A stretch of DNA of 64,000 nt, from contig NZ_PDBX01000001.1 of NCBI RefSeq assembly GCF_002564105.1, positions 2,790,001-2,854,000 on the forward strand, given 5' to 3'. The notes under the pieces were generated by a model, which searched no databases, was not told where the DNA came from, and worked only from the letters and a program-made list of their open reading frames with translations. Both the position numbers and the translations under genes were made by a program. Positions 17,441-31,031 of this stretch are shown here, piece by piece (positions within the stretch are counted from its first letter, which is position 1; the number at the start of each line of letters is the position of its first letter). The DNA comes from Collimonas sp. PA-H2. GTDB lineage: Bacteria; Pseudomonadota; Gammaproteobacteria; Burkholderiales; Burkholderiaceae_D.

Positions 17441-17475
17441 TCGGAGCGTCACGGGCGAAAGCCCGAGGAATCCGA
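17441..17475 (+). ncRNA. Candidate ribosomal protein L1 target in the rplK leader
   Basis: Two short helices separated by an asymmetric internal loop: lower stem TCGGA/TCCGA (17441-17445 with 17471-17475), internal loop GCGTCA versus AGGAA, upper stem CGGGC/GCCCG with a GAAA tetraloop. L1 represses its own operon by binding a leader structure of this general kind upstream of rplK. The architecture fits, but the match to L1's rRNA site was not computed. Confidence 0.45.
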
Positions 17476-17560
17476 TGCAGTAAGAGGAGCCCTATTAAAT
17501 CTTCCCATTCATCGGGGAGTATCAAAAAGGCGCTAATACTCACTTAACGTAGGAGCCATC

Positions 17561-17992
17561 ATGGCAAAGAAAATCATTGGTTTTATCAAGCTGCAAGTTC
17601 CAGCTGGTAAAGCAAACCCATCCCCACCGATTGGTCCAGCACTGGGTCAGCGCGGTCTGAACATCATGGAATTCTGTAAGGCATTCAATGCCCAGACCCA
17701 AGGTGTTGAGCCGGGCCTGCCAATTCCAGTCGTGATCACCGCGTTCGCTGACAAGTCCTTCACATTCGTGATGAAGACTCCTCCAGCAACGATCCTGATC
17801 AAGAAGGCTGCTGGCATCACCAAGGGTTCGGCTACGCCGCATACCACTAAGGTTGGTTCGATCACCCGTAAGCAAGCAGAAGAAATCGCTACCTTGAAGA
17901 AGCCCGATTTGACTGGTGCTGATCTGGAAGCCGGCGTTCGTACTATCGCTGGTTCTGCTCGTTCGATGGGCATCACGGTGGAGGGTCTGTAA
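17561..17992 (+). CDS. rplK: 50S ribosomal protein L11
   Basis: L11 (143 residues; E. coli 142) forms the GTPase-associated centre on 23S rRNA with L10/L12. The proline-rich N-terminal domain ([20 protein letters not shown]) and the RNA-binding C-terminal domain ([12 protein letters not shown]) are intact. It starts a new segment after a 143-nt leader that holds a candidate L1 autoregulatory site. A good AGGAG lies upstream. Its stop overlaps the rplA start by one base. Confidence 0.98.
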   Translation: MAKKIIGFIKLQVPAGKANPSPPIGPALGQRGLNIMEFCKAFNAQTQGVEPGLPIPVVITAFADKSFTFVMKTPPATILIKKAAGITKGSATPHTTKVGSITRKQAEEIATLKKPDLTGADLEAGVRTIAGSARSMGITVEGL

Positions 17993-18687
17993 TGGCTAAG
18001 TTAACTAAACGCGCAAAAGCGATCAAAGCTAAAGTTGATCGCACCAAGGCATATCCATTCGACAACGCTGTGGCGTTGATCAAGGAATGCGCAACTGCAA
18101 AATTCAACGAATCGATCGATGTGTCCGTCCAGCTGGGCGTTGATGCAAAGAAATCGGACCAAGTGGTTCGCGGTTCTGTCGTGCTGCCAGCTGGCACCGG
18201 CAAGACCGTTCGCGTTGCAGTATTTGCTTCCGGCGAAAAAGCCGAACAAGCTAAAGCTGCCGGCGCCGACATCGTTGGCATGGAAGACCTGGCTGAGCAG
18301 ATCAAAGCCGGCAACATGCCTTTCGATATCGTGATCGCATCGCCAGATACCATGCGTATCGTTGGTACCCTGGGCCAGATCCTGGGCCCACGCGGTTTGA
18401 TGCCTAATCCGAAGGTTGGTACTGTTACTCCTGACGTCGCTACTGCCGTCAAGAACGCAAAAGCCGGTCAAGTGCAATACCGTACCGACAAAGCCGGTAT
18501 CGTTCACGCAACCATCGGCCGTAAATCGTTTAGCGATGCAGAACTGAAGTCCAACTTGTTGGCACTGATCGACGCATTGAGCAAAGCAAAGCCAGCCACC
18601 AGCAAGGGTGTATACCTGCGCAAGATCTCGATGTCTTCGACCATGGGCGCTGGCGTCCGTGTCGATCAATCGACTCTGGCTGCTTAA
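17992..18687 (+). CDS. rplA: 50S ribosomal protein L1
   Basis: L1 (231 residues; E. coli 234) forms the mobile L1 stalk that helps move deacylated tRNA out of the E site, and represses translation of its own operon. The family signature [17 protein letters not shown] is present around residues 122-138. ATG overlaps the rplK TAA (TAATG), giving coupled translation. Family-B repeat sequence begins 7 nt after its stop. Confidence 0.98.
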   Translation: MAKLTKRAKAIKAKVDRTKAYPFDNAVALIKECATAKFNESIDVSVQLGVDAKKSDQVVRGSVVLPAGTGKTVRVAVFASGEKAEQAKAAGADIVGMEDLAEQIKAGNMPFDIVIASPDTMRIVGTLGQILGPRGLMPNPKVGTVTPDVATAVKNAKAGQVQYRTDKAGIVHATIGRKSFSDAELKSNLLALIDALSKAKPATSKGVYLRKISMSSTMGAGVRVDQSTLAA

Positions 18688-18693
18688 TAAAGT

Positions 18694-18736
18694 ATTGCGG
18701 GACAGAGTTAAGCGTAGCGGTACTCTGTCCTCAACT
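18694..18736. repeat. GGGACAGAG inverted repeat, copy 1 (short form)
   Basis: ATTGCGGGACAGAG (18694-18707) and CTCTGTCCTCAACT (18723-18736) flank a short spacer; GGACAGAGT pairs with ACTCTGTCC (9 bp). The same left 14-mer, and a right 14-mer with one mismatch, recur at 35988-36072 with a longer interior. It lies just after rplA, before the L10 leader. Confidence 0.75.
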
Positions 18737-18751
18737 GATTAAGAGTTAAGT

Positions 18752-18900
18752 CCTGCAGGCGAAAGTCTGCAGGCGAATCTTTGGGCTGGACCTGTATTGG
18801 CGGTAACGATGCAGATCCAGGCAATCAAAGACCGTTGGGCGGCGTGTCGCAGGAGTTTATAAGCTGCGGCACAAAGTTAAATCGCGCAAGCAACCCAACG
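18752..18900 (+). ncRNA. L10 leader RNA, autoregulatory structure upstream of rplJ
   Basis: Three foldable elements: (1) CCTGCAGGC/GTCTGCAGG with a GAAA tetraloop (18752-18773); (2) an interrupted long hairpin 18778-18831, with TCTTTG/CAAAGA at its base, an asymmetric internal loop, CTGGA/TCCAG, then CTGTAT/ATGCAG; (3) CGTTGGG/CCCAACG (18833-18839 with 18894-18900) enclosing GTG-CGCAG/CTGCG-CAC. L10-L12 represses its operon by binding such a leader in many bacteria. Identification rests on position and structure, not on a covariance search. Confidence 0.6.
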
Positions 18901-19072
18901 CAGATGGTGTACCCGAACAAGTTTTGTAGTCTCATCGCTGCGTCCTGATTCACTCCGAGTGATCATGCGCAAGTTCTGAACTCCTAACTTCGGACGCCGT
19001 GTTCGAACCGATGTGAGGTAAGCAGCCATTTGCGGTTGTGTAATGTCCGAGCATCATTTTTGGAGGTTGATC

Positions 19073-19570
19073 TTGAGTCTCAATCTGAATGACAAAAAGG
19101 CCGTAGTCGCCGAAGTCTCTGCAAAAGTTGCAAATGCACAGACTATCGTCGTGGCCGAATATCGTGGCATCCAGGTTGGTCACTTGACCCAACTGCGCGC
19201 TAATGCGCGTACCCAGGGTGTGTACTTGCGTGTATTGAAAAATACACTGGCACGTCGCGCCGTTGAAGGTACCGCGTTTGCCGACCTCGCTTCGCAAATG
19301 ACCGGCCCGTTGATCTATTCGATCTCCGAGGATGCCGTTGCTGCTGCAAAAGTCATCAACGACTTTGCAAAAACCAACGACAAACTGGTCGTCAAGGCAG
19401 GTAATTTCGCTGGTAAGTCGCTGGATAAGGCGGGTGTACAAGCGTTGGCAAACATTCCAAGTCGCGAAGTTCTGCTGGCCCAAGTTGTGGGCATGATGCA
19501 GGCACCGATTTCTGGATTTGTGCGTGGTTTGGCTGCTCTGGCAGCAAAGAAAGAAGCCGAAGCTGCTTAA
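19073..19570 (+). CDS. rplJ: 50S ribosomal protein L10
   Basis: L10 anchors the L7/L12 stalk to 23S rRNA and, with L12, represses its own operon. I start it at the TTG at 19073 (protein [12 protein letters not shown]), giving 165 residues, the same as E. coli; GGAGG lies six bases upstream. A longer in-frame ATG at 19043 would add [10 protein letters not shown], which is unlike the family. The TTG start is unusual for so abundant a protein but fits tight translational control. Motif [18 protein letters not shown] is typical. Confidence 0.96.
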   Translation: MSLNLNDKKAVVAEVSAKVANAQTIVVAEYRGIQVGHLTQLRANARTQGVYLRVLKNTLARRAVEGTAFADLASQMTGPLIYSISEDAVAAAKVINDFAKTNDKLVVKAGNFAGKSLDKAGVQALANIPSREVLLAQVVGMMQAPISGFVRGLAALAAKKEAEAA

Positions 19571-19643
19571 TTGCAGTTTCACGGCGCTTTCTTAGCGTTA
19601 AAACCAATCAGATGTTATTACTGTAAAAAATTAGGAGTTTCAC

Positions 19644-20018
19644 ATGGCACTTGACAAAGACGCAATCCTGGACGCAGTTGGCGCCCTGACCGTTTTGGAA
19701 TTGAATGACCTGGTAAAGGCATTTGAAGAGAAGTTTGGCGTTTCCGCAGCTGCTGTTGCAGTTGCTGGCGGCGCAGGCGGCGGCGCAGCTGCTGCAGTTG
19801 AAGAGCAAACTGAGTTCACCGTTATTCTGAAGTCTTTCGGCGCGAACAAGGTTGGCGTAATTAAGGCAGTTCGCGAAATCACCGGTCTGGGCTTGAAAGA
19901 AGCTAAAGACCTGGTTGACGGTGCACCGAAGCCAGTTAAAGAAGGCGTTTCGAAAGCCGACGCTGAAGCAGCAGCCAAGAAATTGGTTGAAGCCGGCGCA
20001 GAAGCTGAAGTTAAGTAA
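19644..20018 (+). CDS. rplL: 50S ribosomal protein L7/L12
   Basis: L7/L12 (124 residues; E. coli 121) is the multicopy stalk protein that recruits translation GTPases. The N-terminal dimerisation helix region, the Ala/Gly/Val-rich hinge (about residues 36-53) and the globular domain with [22 protein letters not shown] and [12 protein letters not shown] are all present. It follows rplJ by 73 nt with AGGAG before the ATG. Confidence 0.98.
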   Translation: MALDKDAILDAVGALTVLELNDLVKAFEEKFGVSAAAVAVAGGAGGGAAAAVEEQTEFTVILKSFGANKVGVIKAVREITGLGLKEAKDLVDGAPKPVKEGVSKADAEAAAKKLVEAGAEAEVK

Positions 20019-20063
20019 TTTCAGCTTTTTAGAGCGCATTTATTGCGCTGGAGTCAAAGTGCA

Positions 20064-20105
20064 GAACTCTCGAAAAGGAGGGTTCGGCTTTGGCTCCTTT
20101 GTCGT
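20064..20105 (+). promoter_or_regulatory. Candidate attenuator between rplL and rpoB
   Basis: Two hairpins share sequence and cannot form together: an 8-bp stem GAACTCTC/GAGGGTTC (20064-20071 with 20078-20085) and AAAGGAG/CTCCTTT (20074-20080 with 20094-20100), the latter followed by GTCGTTTTT. The downstream hairpin looks like a weak terminator. Partial termination between rplL and rpoB is known in E. coli and sets the ribosome-to-polymerase ratio; a similar role here is inferred. Confidence 0.5.
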
Positions 20106-20287
20106 TTTTGATTTTGTTTAGCGCTTGTTGTTTTATTAAGCGTCCGTTGCCATCAAGCTCGAAGGGCTGAGACTTGAGGAATTGTTGGTTAAGACAGTGT
20201 AGCTAGTACATTAGTTTTGTCTAGTTTCACCAAAATATCCAGCGAATCCTGAATTCTCTATCCTTCCTGTCACTCACGGAGTGTTCA

Positions 20288-23200
20288 ATGCACTACTCAT
20301 TTACTGAGAAGAAGCGTATTCGTAAATCTTTTGCGAAACGCGCTAACGTTCACCACGTTCCGTTCCTGCTGGCGACCCAGCTCGAGTCGTATCTTGGCTT
20401 TCTGCAACAAGACAAAGTACCGTCTCAACGTAAGAATGAGGGCCTGCAGTCGGCTTTCACCTCAATTTTCCCTATCGTTTCGCACAATGGTTTTGCGCGT
20501 CTCGAATTTCTGTCGTACGTGCTCGGCGATCCGCCGTTCGACGTCAAGGAATGCCAACAGCGTGGCCTGACCTTCGCGTCGCCATTGCGCGCCAAGGTGC
20601 GTCTGGTGATCCTGGACAAGGAATCACCGACCAAGCCGGTCGTCAAGGAAATGAAAGAACAGGAAGTCTACATGGGCGAATTGCCGCTCATGACGACTAC
20701 CGGTTCGTTCGTCATCAACGGCACCGAGCGCGTTATCGTGTCGCAGCTGCATCGTTCGCCAGGCGTGTTCTTTGAACATGACCGCGGCAAGACGCACTCG
20801 TCCGGCAAACTGCTGTTCTCGGCCCGTATCATTCCTTACCGCGGTTCATGGCTGGACTTCGAGTTCGACCCGAAAGACATCCTGTTCTTCCGCGTCGACC
20901 GCCGCCGCAAGATGCCTGTCACGATCCTGCTGAAAGCGATCGGCATGTCGGTCGAGCAGATCCTGGCCAACTTCTTCGTATTCGACAACTTCGCGTTGCG
21001 TAACGAAGGCGCGGAGATGGAATTCGTAGCAGAACGCCTGCGTGGCGAAGTTGCGCGTTTCGACATCACCGACAAAGCTGGCAAGGTCCTGGTCGCGAAA
21101 GACAAGCGTATCAATTCCAAGCACGTGCGTGACGTCGAAGCCGCTGGCATCAAGCATATCTCGGTGCCGGAAGACTACCTGCTGGGCCGCGTCCTGGCGC
21201 GTAACATCGTTGACGGCGACACTGGCGAAGTAGTGGCCAACGCCAACGACGAGCTGACCGAAGAATTGCTGGCCAAGCTGCGTGAAGCTGACATCAGCGA
21301 CATCCAGACTCTGTACACCAACGACCTGGACCAAGGTAGCTACATCTCGCAGACTCTGCGCAGCGACGACACCAACGACCAGATGGCTGCCCGCGTCGCG
21401 ATCTATCGCATGATGCGTCCAGGCGAACCGCCAACCGAAGATTCGGTTGAAGCGCTGTTCAACGGTCTGTTCTACAACGCTGATCGTTACGATCTGTCGG
21501 CTGTCGGCCGCATGAAGTTCAACCGCCGCATCGGCCGCGATGAACTGACTGGCGCCATGACGCTGTCGAACGACGACGTGCTGGCGGTGATCAAGATCCT
21601 GGTTGAATTGCGTAACGGCCGCGGCGAAGTGGACGATATCGATCACTTGGGTAACCGTCGTGTGCGTTGCGTCGGCGAACTGGCTGAGAACCAGTTCCGC
21701 GCTGGCCTGGTGCGTGTTGAACGTGCTGTCAAGGAACGCCTCGGCCAAGCCGAAGCGGACAACCTGATGCCGCATGACCTGATCAATTCCAAGCCGATTT
21801 CGGCCGCTATCCGTGAATTCTTCGGTTCGTCGCAGTTGTCGCAGTTTATGGACCAGACTAACCCGTTGTCGGAAATCACCCACAAGCGCCGTGTATCGGC
21901 ACTTGGACCGGGCGGTTTGACCCGTGAGCGCGCTGGCTTTGAAGTGCGCGACGTGCATCCAACCCACTATGGCCGTGTCTGCCCGATCGAAACACCGGAA
22001 GGCCCGAACATTGGTCTGATCAATTCGCTGGCTTTGTATGCTCGCCTGAACGAATACGGTTTCCTCGAGACTCCGTACCGCAAGGTTGAAGACAGCAAGG
22101 TTACCGAGCAGATCGACTATCTGTCGGCAATTGAAGAAGGCCGCTACATCATCGCCCAGGCGAATGCGACCATCGACAAGTCCCTGAAGCTGTCGGATGA
22201 ACTGGTTTCCGCACGTGAAGCCGGCGAAACCATCTTGGTATCGCCAGAACGCGTCCAGTACATGGACGTGGCGCCAGGCCAGGTGGTTTCGGTTGCAGCA
22301 TCGCTGATCCCGTTCCTCGAACACGATGATGCGAACCGCGCATTGATGGGTGCCAACATGCAGCGCCAGGCAGTTCCTTGCCTGCGTCCAGAGAAGGCAT
22401 TGGTCGGTACCGGTATCGAACGCACCGTGGCAGTTGACTCCGGTACAACCGTGCAGGCACTGCGTGGCGGTATCGTTGATTACGTCGATGCGGGTCGTGT
22501 CGTTATTCGTGTGAATGACGAAGAAGCGACTGCCGGCGAAGTCGGTGTCGACATCTACAACCTGATCAAGTACACACGTTCGAACCAGAACACCAACATC
22601 AACCAACGGCCAATCGTGCAAGTTGGCGACCGCGTCGCCAAGCACGACGTGATCGCCGACGGCGCATCGACCGATCTGGGCGAGCTGGCTCTGGGCCAGA
22701 ACATGCTGGTGGCGTTTATGCCATGGAACGGCTACAACTTCGAAGATTCGATTTTGATCTCCGAAAAAGTCGTGGCTGACGACCGCTACACTTCGATCCA
22801 TATCGAAGAGTTGTCGGTAGTTGCACGCGACACCAAGCTGGGCGCTGAAGAAATCACCCGCGACATCTCCAACCTGGCCGAAAACCAGCTGGCGCGTCTG
22901 GATGAGTCCGGCATCGTCTACATCGGTGCTGAAGTCGAAGCCGGCGATACGCTGGTCGGTAAGGTGACACCTAAGGGTGAAACCCAGCTGACGCCAGAAG
23001 AAAAGCTGCTGCGCGCGATCTTCGGTGAAAAGGCTTCTGACGTTAAAGATACGTCGCTGCGCGTGCCTTCTGGCATGGTCGGTACAGTGATCGATGTACA
23101 AGTGTTCACTCGCGAAGGCATCCAGCGCGACAAACGTGCACAACAGATTATCGACGACGAACTGCAACGCTATCGCCTGGACCTGAACGACCAGTTGCGG

Positions 23201-24394
23201 ATTGTTGAAGGCGATGCTTTCGAACGTCTGGAACGCATGTTGATCGGCAAGGTTGTCAACGGCGGTCCGAAGAAACTGGCCAAGGGCGCCAAGCTGACCA
23301 AGGAATACCTGGCAGACCTGGACAAATACCACTGGTTCGATATCCGCCCGGCGGATGACGATGCAGCGGTAGCGCTGGAAGCGATCAAGGAATCGATCGC
23401 CGAGAAGCGTCATCAGTTCGACCTGGCGTTTGAGGAAAAGCGCAAGAAGCTGACCCAGGGCGATGAGCTGCAGCCTGGCGTACAAAAGATGGTCAAGGTT
23501 TACCTGGCTGTTAAACGCCGTCTGCAACCAGGCGACAAGATGGCCGGCCGTCACGGTAACAAGGGTGTGGTTTCGCGCATCCTGCCGATCGAAGACATGC
23601 CGCACATGGCCGACGGTACACCAGCAGACATCGTGCTGAACCCGCTGGGCGTGCCATCGCGTATGAACATCGGTCAGGTTCTGGAAGTGCATCTGGGCTG
23701 GGCTGCCAAGGGTCTGGGTCTGCGTATCGGCGAAATGCTGAAGGCGCAAACCAAGATTGCTGAACTGCGCAAGTTCCTCAACACGATCTACAACGAATCG
23801 GGCAAGACAGAAGATCTGGACAGCCTGAGCGACGAGGAAATCCTGCATCTGGCGGACAATCTGAAGCTGGGTGTGCCGTTCGCAACGCCGGTGTTTGACG
23901 GTGCGCACGAAGATGAAATCCGCCGCATGCTGGATCTGGCTTATCCGGACGCCATCGCCAAGCAGCTGGGCATGACGCCTTCGAAGAACCAGGTAACGAT
24001 GTATGACGGCCGTACCGGTGAAGCTTTCGAGCGCAACGTCACTGTCGGCTACATGCATTACCTGAAACTGCATCATCTGGTCGACGACAAGATGCATGCA
24101 CGTTCTACCGGTCCTTACTCGCTGGTTACACAGCAGCCACTGGGCGGTAAAGCACAGTTCGGCGGCCAGCGTTTCGGTGAGATGGAAGTTTGGGCATTGG
24201 AAGCTTACGGTGCGTCGTACGTGCTGCAGGAAATGCTGACAGTGAAGTCGGATGACGTGAACGGTCGTACCAAGGTGTATGAAAACCTGGTCAAGGGTGA
24301 CCATGTGATCGATGCAGGCATGCCGGAATCCTTCAACGTTCTGTTGAAAGAAATCCGCTCGCTGGGTATCGATATGGATCTCGACCGCGAGTAA
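20288..24394 (+). CDS. rpoB: DNA-directed RNA polymerase beta subunit
   Basis: RpoB (1368 residues; E. coli 1342) forms half of the RNA polymerase active-site cleft. The rifampicin region [17 protein letters not shown] shows the susceptible wild-type residues. Other landmarks are [11 protein letters not shown] and the [11 protein letters not shown] loop near the C-terminus. It lies 269 nt after rplL, beyond a possible attenuator, and 104 nt before rpoC with a palindromic repeat between them. A large reading frame on the opposite strand (20846-24304) is a codon-bias shadow. Confidence 0.99.
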   Translation: MHYSFTEKKRIRKSFAKRANVHHVPFLLATQLESYLGFLQQDKVPSQRKNEGLQSAFTSIFPIVSHNGFARLEFLSYVLGDPPFDVKECQQRGLTFASPLRAKVRLVILDKESPTKPVVKEMKEQEVYMGELPLMTTTGSFVINGTERVIVSQLHRSPGVFFEHDRGKTHSSGKLLFSARIIPYRGSWLDFEFDPKDILFFRVDRRRKMPVTILLKAIGMSVEQILANFFVFDNFALRNEGAEMEFVAERLRGEVARFDITDKAGKVLVAKDKRINSKHVRDVEAAGIKHISVPEDYLLGRVLARNIVDGDTGEVVANANDELTEELLAKLREADISDIQTLYTNDLDQGSYISQTLRSDDTNDQMAARVAIYRMMRPGEPPTEDSVEALFNGLFYNADRYDLSAVGRMKFNRRIGRDELTGAMTLSNDDVLAVIKILVELRNGRGEVDDIDHLGNRRVRCVGELAENQFRAGLVRVERAVKERLGQAEADNLMPHDLINSKPISAAIREFFGSSQLSQFMDQTNPLSEITHKRRVSALGPGGLTRERAGFEVRDVHPTHYGRVCPIETPEGPNIGLINSLALYARLNEYGFLETPYRKVEDSKVTEQIDYLSAIEEGRYIIAQANATIDKSLKLSDELVSAREAGETILVSPERVQYMDVAPGQVVSVAASLIPFLEHDDANRALMGANMQRQAVPCLRPEKALVGTGIERTVAVDSGTTVQALRGGIVDYVDAGRVVIRVNDEEATAGEVGVDIYNLIKYTRSNQNTNINQRPIVQVGDRVAKHDVIADGASTDLGELALGQNMLVAFMPWNGYNFEDSILISEKVVADDRYTSIHIEELSVVARDTKLGAEEITRDISNLAENQLARLDESGIVYIGAEVEAGDTLVGKVTPKGETQLTPEEKLLRAIFGEKASDVKDTSLRVPSGMVGTVIDVQVFTREGIQRDKRAQQIIDDELQRYRLDLNDQLRIVEGDAFERLERMLIGKVVNGGPKKLAKGAKLTKEYLADLDKYHWFDIRPADDDAAVALEAIKESIAEKRHQFDLAFEEKRKKLTQGDELQPGVQKMVKVYLAVKRRLQPGDKMAGRHGNKGVVSRILPIEDMPHMADGTPADIVLNPLGVPSRMNIGQVLEVHLGWAAKGLGLRIGEMLKAQTKIAELRKFLNTIYNESGKTEDLDSLSDEEILHLADNLKLGVPFATPVFDGAHEDEIRRMLDLAYPDAIAKQLGMTPSKNQVTMYDGRTGEAFERNVTVGYMHYLKLHHLVDDKMHARSTGPYSLVTQQPLGGKAQFGGQRFGEMEVWALEAYGASYVLQEMLTVKSDDVNGRTKVYENLVKGDHVIDAGMPESFNVLLKEIRSLGIDMDLDRE

Positions 24395-24421
24395 TCCGTC
24401 GTACTGGTGCAGTACAGAGCA

Positions 24422-24449
24422 GTAGGGTGGGCAGCGTTGCCCGCCCTAC
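24422..24449. repeat. GTAGGGTGGGCA-type palindromic repeat, single copy between rpoB and rpoC
   Basis: A 28-bp near-perfect palindrome: GTAGGGTGGGCA, loop GCGT, TGCCCGCCCTAC, one position being a G-T wobble. It corresponds to one half of the paired elements at 575-659 and 10042-10157. In the rpoBC mRNA it would form a 12-bp hairpin 50 nt upstream of rpoC. Confidence 0.88.
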
Positions 24450-24498
24450 GCAGCAATAGTAAAGAATCTTAGTTTCTTCACGCCAACTGGAGTGATAC

Positions 24499-28737
<4,239 letters not shown>

Positions 28738-28764
28738 TACGCTGCAGCGTAGCTGCAAGACAAA

Positions 28765-28798
28765 ACGGCAGTGGATGAAAATCCACTGCCGTTTTTTT
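28765..28798 (+). terminator. Rho-independent terminator after rpoC
   Basis: A 12-bp perfect stem ACGGCAGTGGAT/ATCCACTGCCGT (28765-28776 with 28781-28792) with a GAAA tetraloop is followed by a run of seven T. Four A residues on the 5' side may give some activity for the leftward gene that ends at 28843. Confidence 0.95.
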
Positions 28799-28842
28799 AT
28801 GTCTGCAAGATCAGTCCGCCGTAACGCTGGCCGGCGACGCCA

Positions 28843-30633
28843 TCAATCCTTTTGCTGGCGCATGGGCTTGCCGTTGTCGATCACTTCCCGGCAATCGCCC
28901 TTGAAAGTGGAATTGTCGTAATCGGTCCAGCCGTAGCTGTCGACGTAGCGCTTGTGTGGGCGCAGCTTGCTGCTCAGGAAGCTCCAATCCAGATGCTCGT
29001 CCGGATAGCGGATGTCGGCCAGGTCGAGCAGCGAATGGAAGACGTTTTCAGTCGTCATGCGCGCACGCTTGTGGCGCTGCAGCTGATCGACCTTGTCGGG
29101 ATAGGATTGCTTATAGATGTCGGAATACCACATCAGCGCCGGGATATGGAATTCGAACTGGGTGTTGTGGCCGTGGAAGGCAATCTTGCAGCTGCCGTCG
29201 TACAAGGTCTGGCCGTGGTCTGAAAAATACATCATCGCGCTCAATTGCCTGGAATCCCGCAGCTGGCCGATGACCTGGGCCAGGAACCAGTCGACATAGC
29301 GGATCGAGTTGTCGTAGCTATTGCTTAGCGCCGGCTTGTTCGCCAGGTTGGTATAGGCCGGATGCTCGACGCCGAACAGGGAGGGCTGCCATTTGTCGAA
29401 TTCCTGGGGATAGCGATGGCTGTAATTCCAGTGGTTGCCGAGCGTGTGCAGCACGATCAGCTTTTTCGGCGCCGGATCGGCCATGGCTTTTTGCAGTTGC
29501 GGCAACAGGATCGCATCCAGATTCGAGGCATCGGTAAAGCCGCCTAGATTCAGGAATTGCACCACATCCGCCTCGTTGGCGAAGACCGAGACCGGGGTAT
29601 CGAACTTGCCGTAGGACATCTGGTTCGAGATCCAGTAGGTCTTGAAGCCGGCTTCCTTATAGCCGGTGATGAACGATTTTTCGGCAAAGCCGGCCTTCAG
29701 GCTCTCGGTGGCCGGCTTGCGCGAGACCATAACCGGCACCGACAGCCGGGTAGCCGAGACCGAGGTAATCACATCCGAGAAACTGACCAGGTTGCTTTCC
29801 TTGCCGAGCAGGGGATTGGTGTCGCGCTGATAGCCGTTCAGGCTCCAGCGGTCGTAGCGCGACGATTCGCCGATCACCATGACCACGATTTGCGGCGTGT
29901 CCTGATGGCTGGCCTGATGCGCGCCGAAATGGAACTGGCTGTTCTTGTGTTCGAGGTCGTCCAGGTATTCCCGTTCTTTCCAGAAATCGTAGCCGCGCAC
30001 TGCCAGACCGAAGGGCCAGGTGCGGCTGACCGGTTCCGCTTCCAGCGGCGTCGCCGCCCAGGTCGGCAGCTTGCCGAAGTGCAGGCCCGGGCTGGCCGCC
30101 AGGCTGCTACCTGTGGCACTGCCGGGCGCTGGCTGAACCCCGATCTCCTGTCCATATAACCAGACGCATAGGCCGACAGCAAGTACTAACCAACCGAACC
30201 AGCGCGAGGGTCCTTCCAGATCCAGGTCGCGGGTGCGGGCGGCCGCCAGCCAGCTGAGCGCCCACCACAGCACGACCAGCGCAAGAATCAGCGCCAGCCA
30301 CCAGATCTTGTCGCCCAGGAACTCCAGCGCTTCGCCTGGACTGGTTTCGGCAATGATGCCGAGATGATGGGTAGAGATGCCCTGGCCGTAGAATTTGCGT
30401 AGGTAGAGCTCGGTCGGCAGCGCAAGAAAGGCGGGGATCAACAGCCAGTGAAACCAGGCGGGGCGCTTGAAAATCGACCAGATCACCAGCCACAGCGCCA
30501 TTTCGGTGGCAATGATGCGGGCTGGATGATCTACCGCCTGCCCGAACAGCAAGGGTACGAAGGGAACTAGGGACAAGGCCAGGTAGGTAACCAGCACGAA
30601 CAGGTTTTTGCGGCGAAACAAGGCAGGCATCAT
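28843..30633 (-). CDS. Phosphoethanolamine transferase (EptA-like, sulfatase-fold)
   Basis: An inner-membrane enzyme with an N-terminal bundle of about four or five membrane helices (within the first about 190 residues) and a periplasmic alkaline-phosphatase/sulfatase-fold domain. Motifs are IGESSRYDRWSLNGY (metal-binding Glu), SATRLSVPVMVSR with the probable nucleophilic Thr, HTLGNHWNYSHRYP and YFSDHGQTL (metal-binding Asp/His). Such enzymes add phosphoethanolamine to lipid A, core sugars or other glycans and can lower polymyxin sensitivity; the acceptor here is not determined. The start is ambiguous: ATG 30633 is preferred, 30693 is possible, and neither has a good Shine-Dalgarno. It is an isolated leftward gene inside the ribosomal superoperon. 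Confidence 0.88.
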   Translation of the reverse strand: MMPALFRRKNLFVLVTYLALSLVPFVPLLFGQAVDHPARIIATEMALWLVIWSIFKRPAWFHWLLIPAFLALPTELYLRKFYGQGISTHHLGIIAETSPGEALEFLGDKIWWLALILALVVLWWALSWLAAARTRDLDLEGPSRWFGWLVLAVGLCVWLYGQEIGVQPAPGSATGSSLAASPGLHFGKLPTWAATPLEAEPVSRTWPFGLAVRGYDFWKEREYLDDLEHKNSQFHFGAHQASHQDTPQIVVMVIGESSRYDRWSLNGYQRDTNPLLGKESNLVSFSDVITSVSATRLSVPVMVSRKPATESLKAGFAEKSFITGYKEAGFKTYWISNQMSYGKFDTPVSVFANEADVVQFLNLGGFTDASNLDAILLPQLQKAMADPAPKKLIVLHTLGNHWNYSHRYPQEFDKWQPSLFGVEHPAYTNLANKPALSNSYDNSIRYVDWFLAQVIGQLRDSRQLSAMMYFSDHGQTLYDGSCKIAFHGHNTQFEFHIPALMWYSDIYKQSYPDKVDQLQRHKRARMTTENVFHSLLDLADIRYPDEHLDWSFLSSKLRPHKRYVDSYGWTDYDNSTFKGDCREVIDNGKPMRQQKD

Positions 30634-30693
30634 GGTGGGGGAGGATAGTTGAATCCCATTATCCCGTAAAGCTGGCGCCGGGAATCGCGCCAT

Positions 30694-31031
30694 ATGAGAT
30701 ATAGGCAGGCGTCGCGTTGGCGGAATGGCCGATATGGCAACAATCCCGCTTGCCGGACTGTTGCGTTTACGGGGTGGTCATCACAGACAGCGGTTGACTG
30801 CCAGGCATCATAGGGATATACTCGCGGGTTCTCGATTGTAGGCTCTATGGGCCGAACGTTCTTTGGTCTGCTTCCGCTTTCTTATAGCGCGTTCCTCCTC
30901 TACTGCTGAATCGAATTGTGCGCAGGTGTTGTGCGATTCGCATGATTCCTTGTGCAAGTATCTGTCCAATCCCGGACAACCGATTTCGGGATTGTTGTTA
31001 TTAACGTCGTAATTTTGTTGGATATATAACG
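30694..31031 (+). other. 338-bp divergent intergenic region upstream of rpsL
   Basis: No gene is visible. It holds the str promoter (30794-30822), then about 200 nt of untranslated leader before rpsL. The part nearer the transferase gene shows no clear leftward promoter. Confidence 0.7.
30794..30822 (+). promoter_or_regulatory. Sigma70 promoter of the str operon
   Basis: TTGACT (30794-30799) and TATACT (30817-30822) with a 17-bp spacer, each one base from consensus. The discriminator CGCGGG is GC-rich, as in growth-rate-controlled promoters. It is the only good rightward promoter before rpsL. Confidence 0.85.

Larger units (their letters stand above)
18688..19072 (+). other. 385-nt rplA-rplJ intergenic region
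   Basis: No gene is visible. The region holds, in order: the GGGACAGAG repeat (18694-18736), a compact set of nested hairpins assigned to the L10 leader (18752-18900), a less structured stretch, a small hairpin TGAT-CACT/AGTG-ATCA (18946-18965), and the rplJ Shine-Dalgarno GGAGG (19062-19066). A short reading frame upstream of the TTG start (from 19043) is in frame with rplJ but not needed. Confidence 0.7.

Noticed and set aside
20846..24304. A 1152-residue open frame on the minus strand opposite rpoB
   Set aside because: It mirrors the rpoB codon bias, has no recognisable domain, and lies fully within an essential gene; the same occurs opposite rpoC, tuf and fusA.
29557..30159. A 200-residue rightward frame inside the phosphoethanolamine transferase gene
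   Set aside because: Antisense shadow of a clear enzyme gene; no ribosome binding site or family motif.
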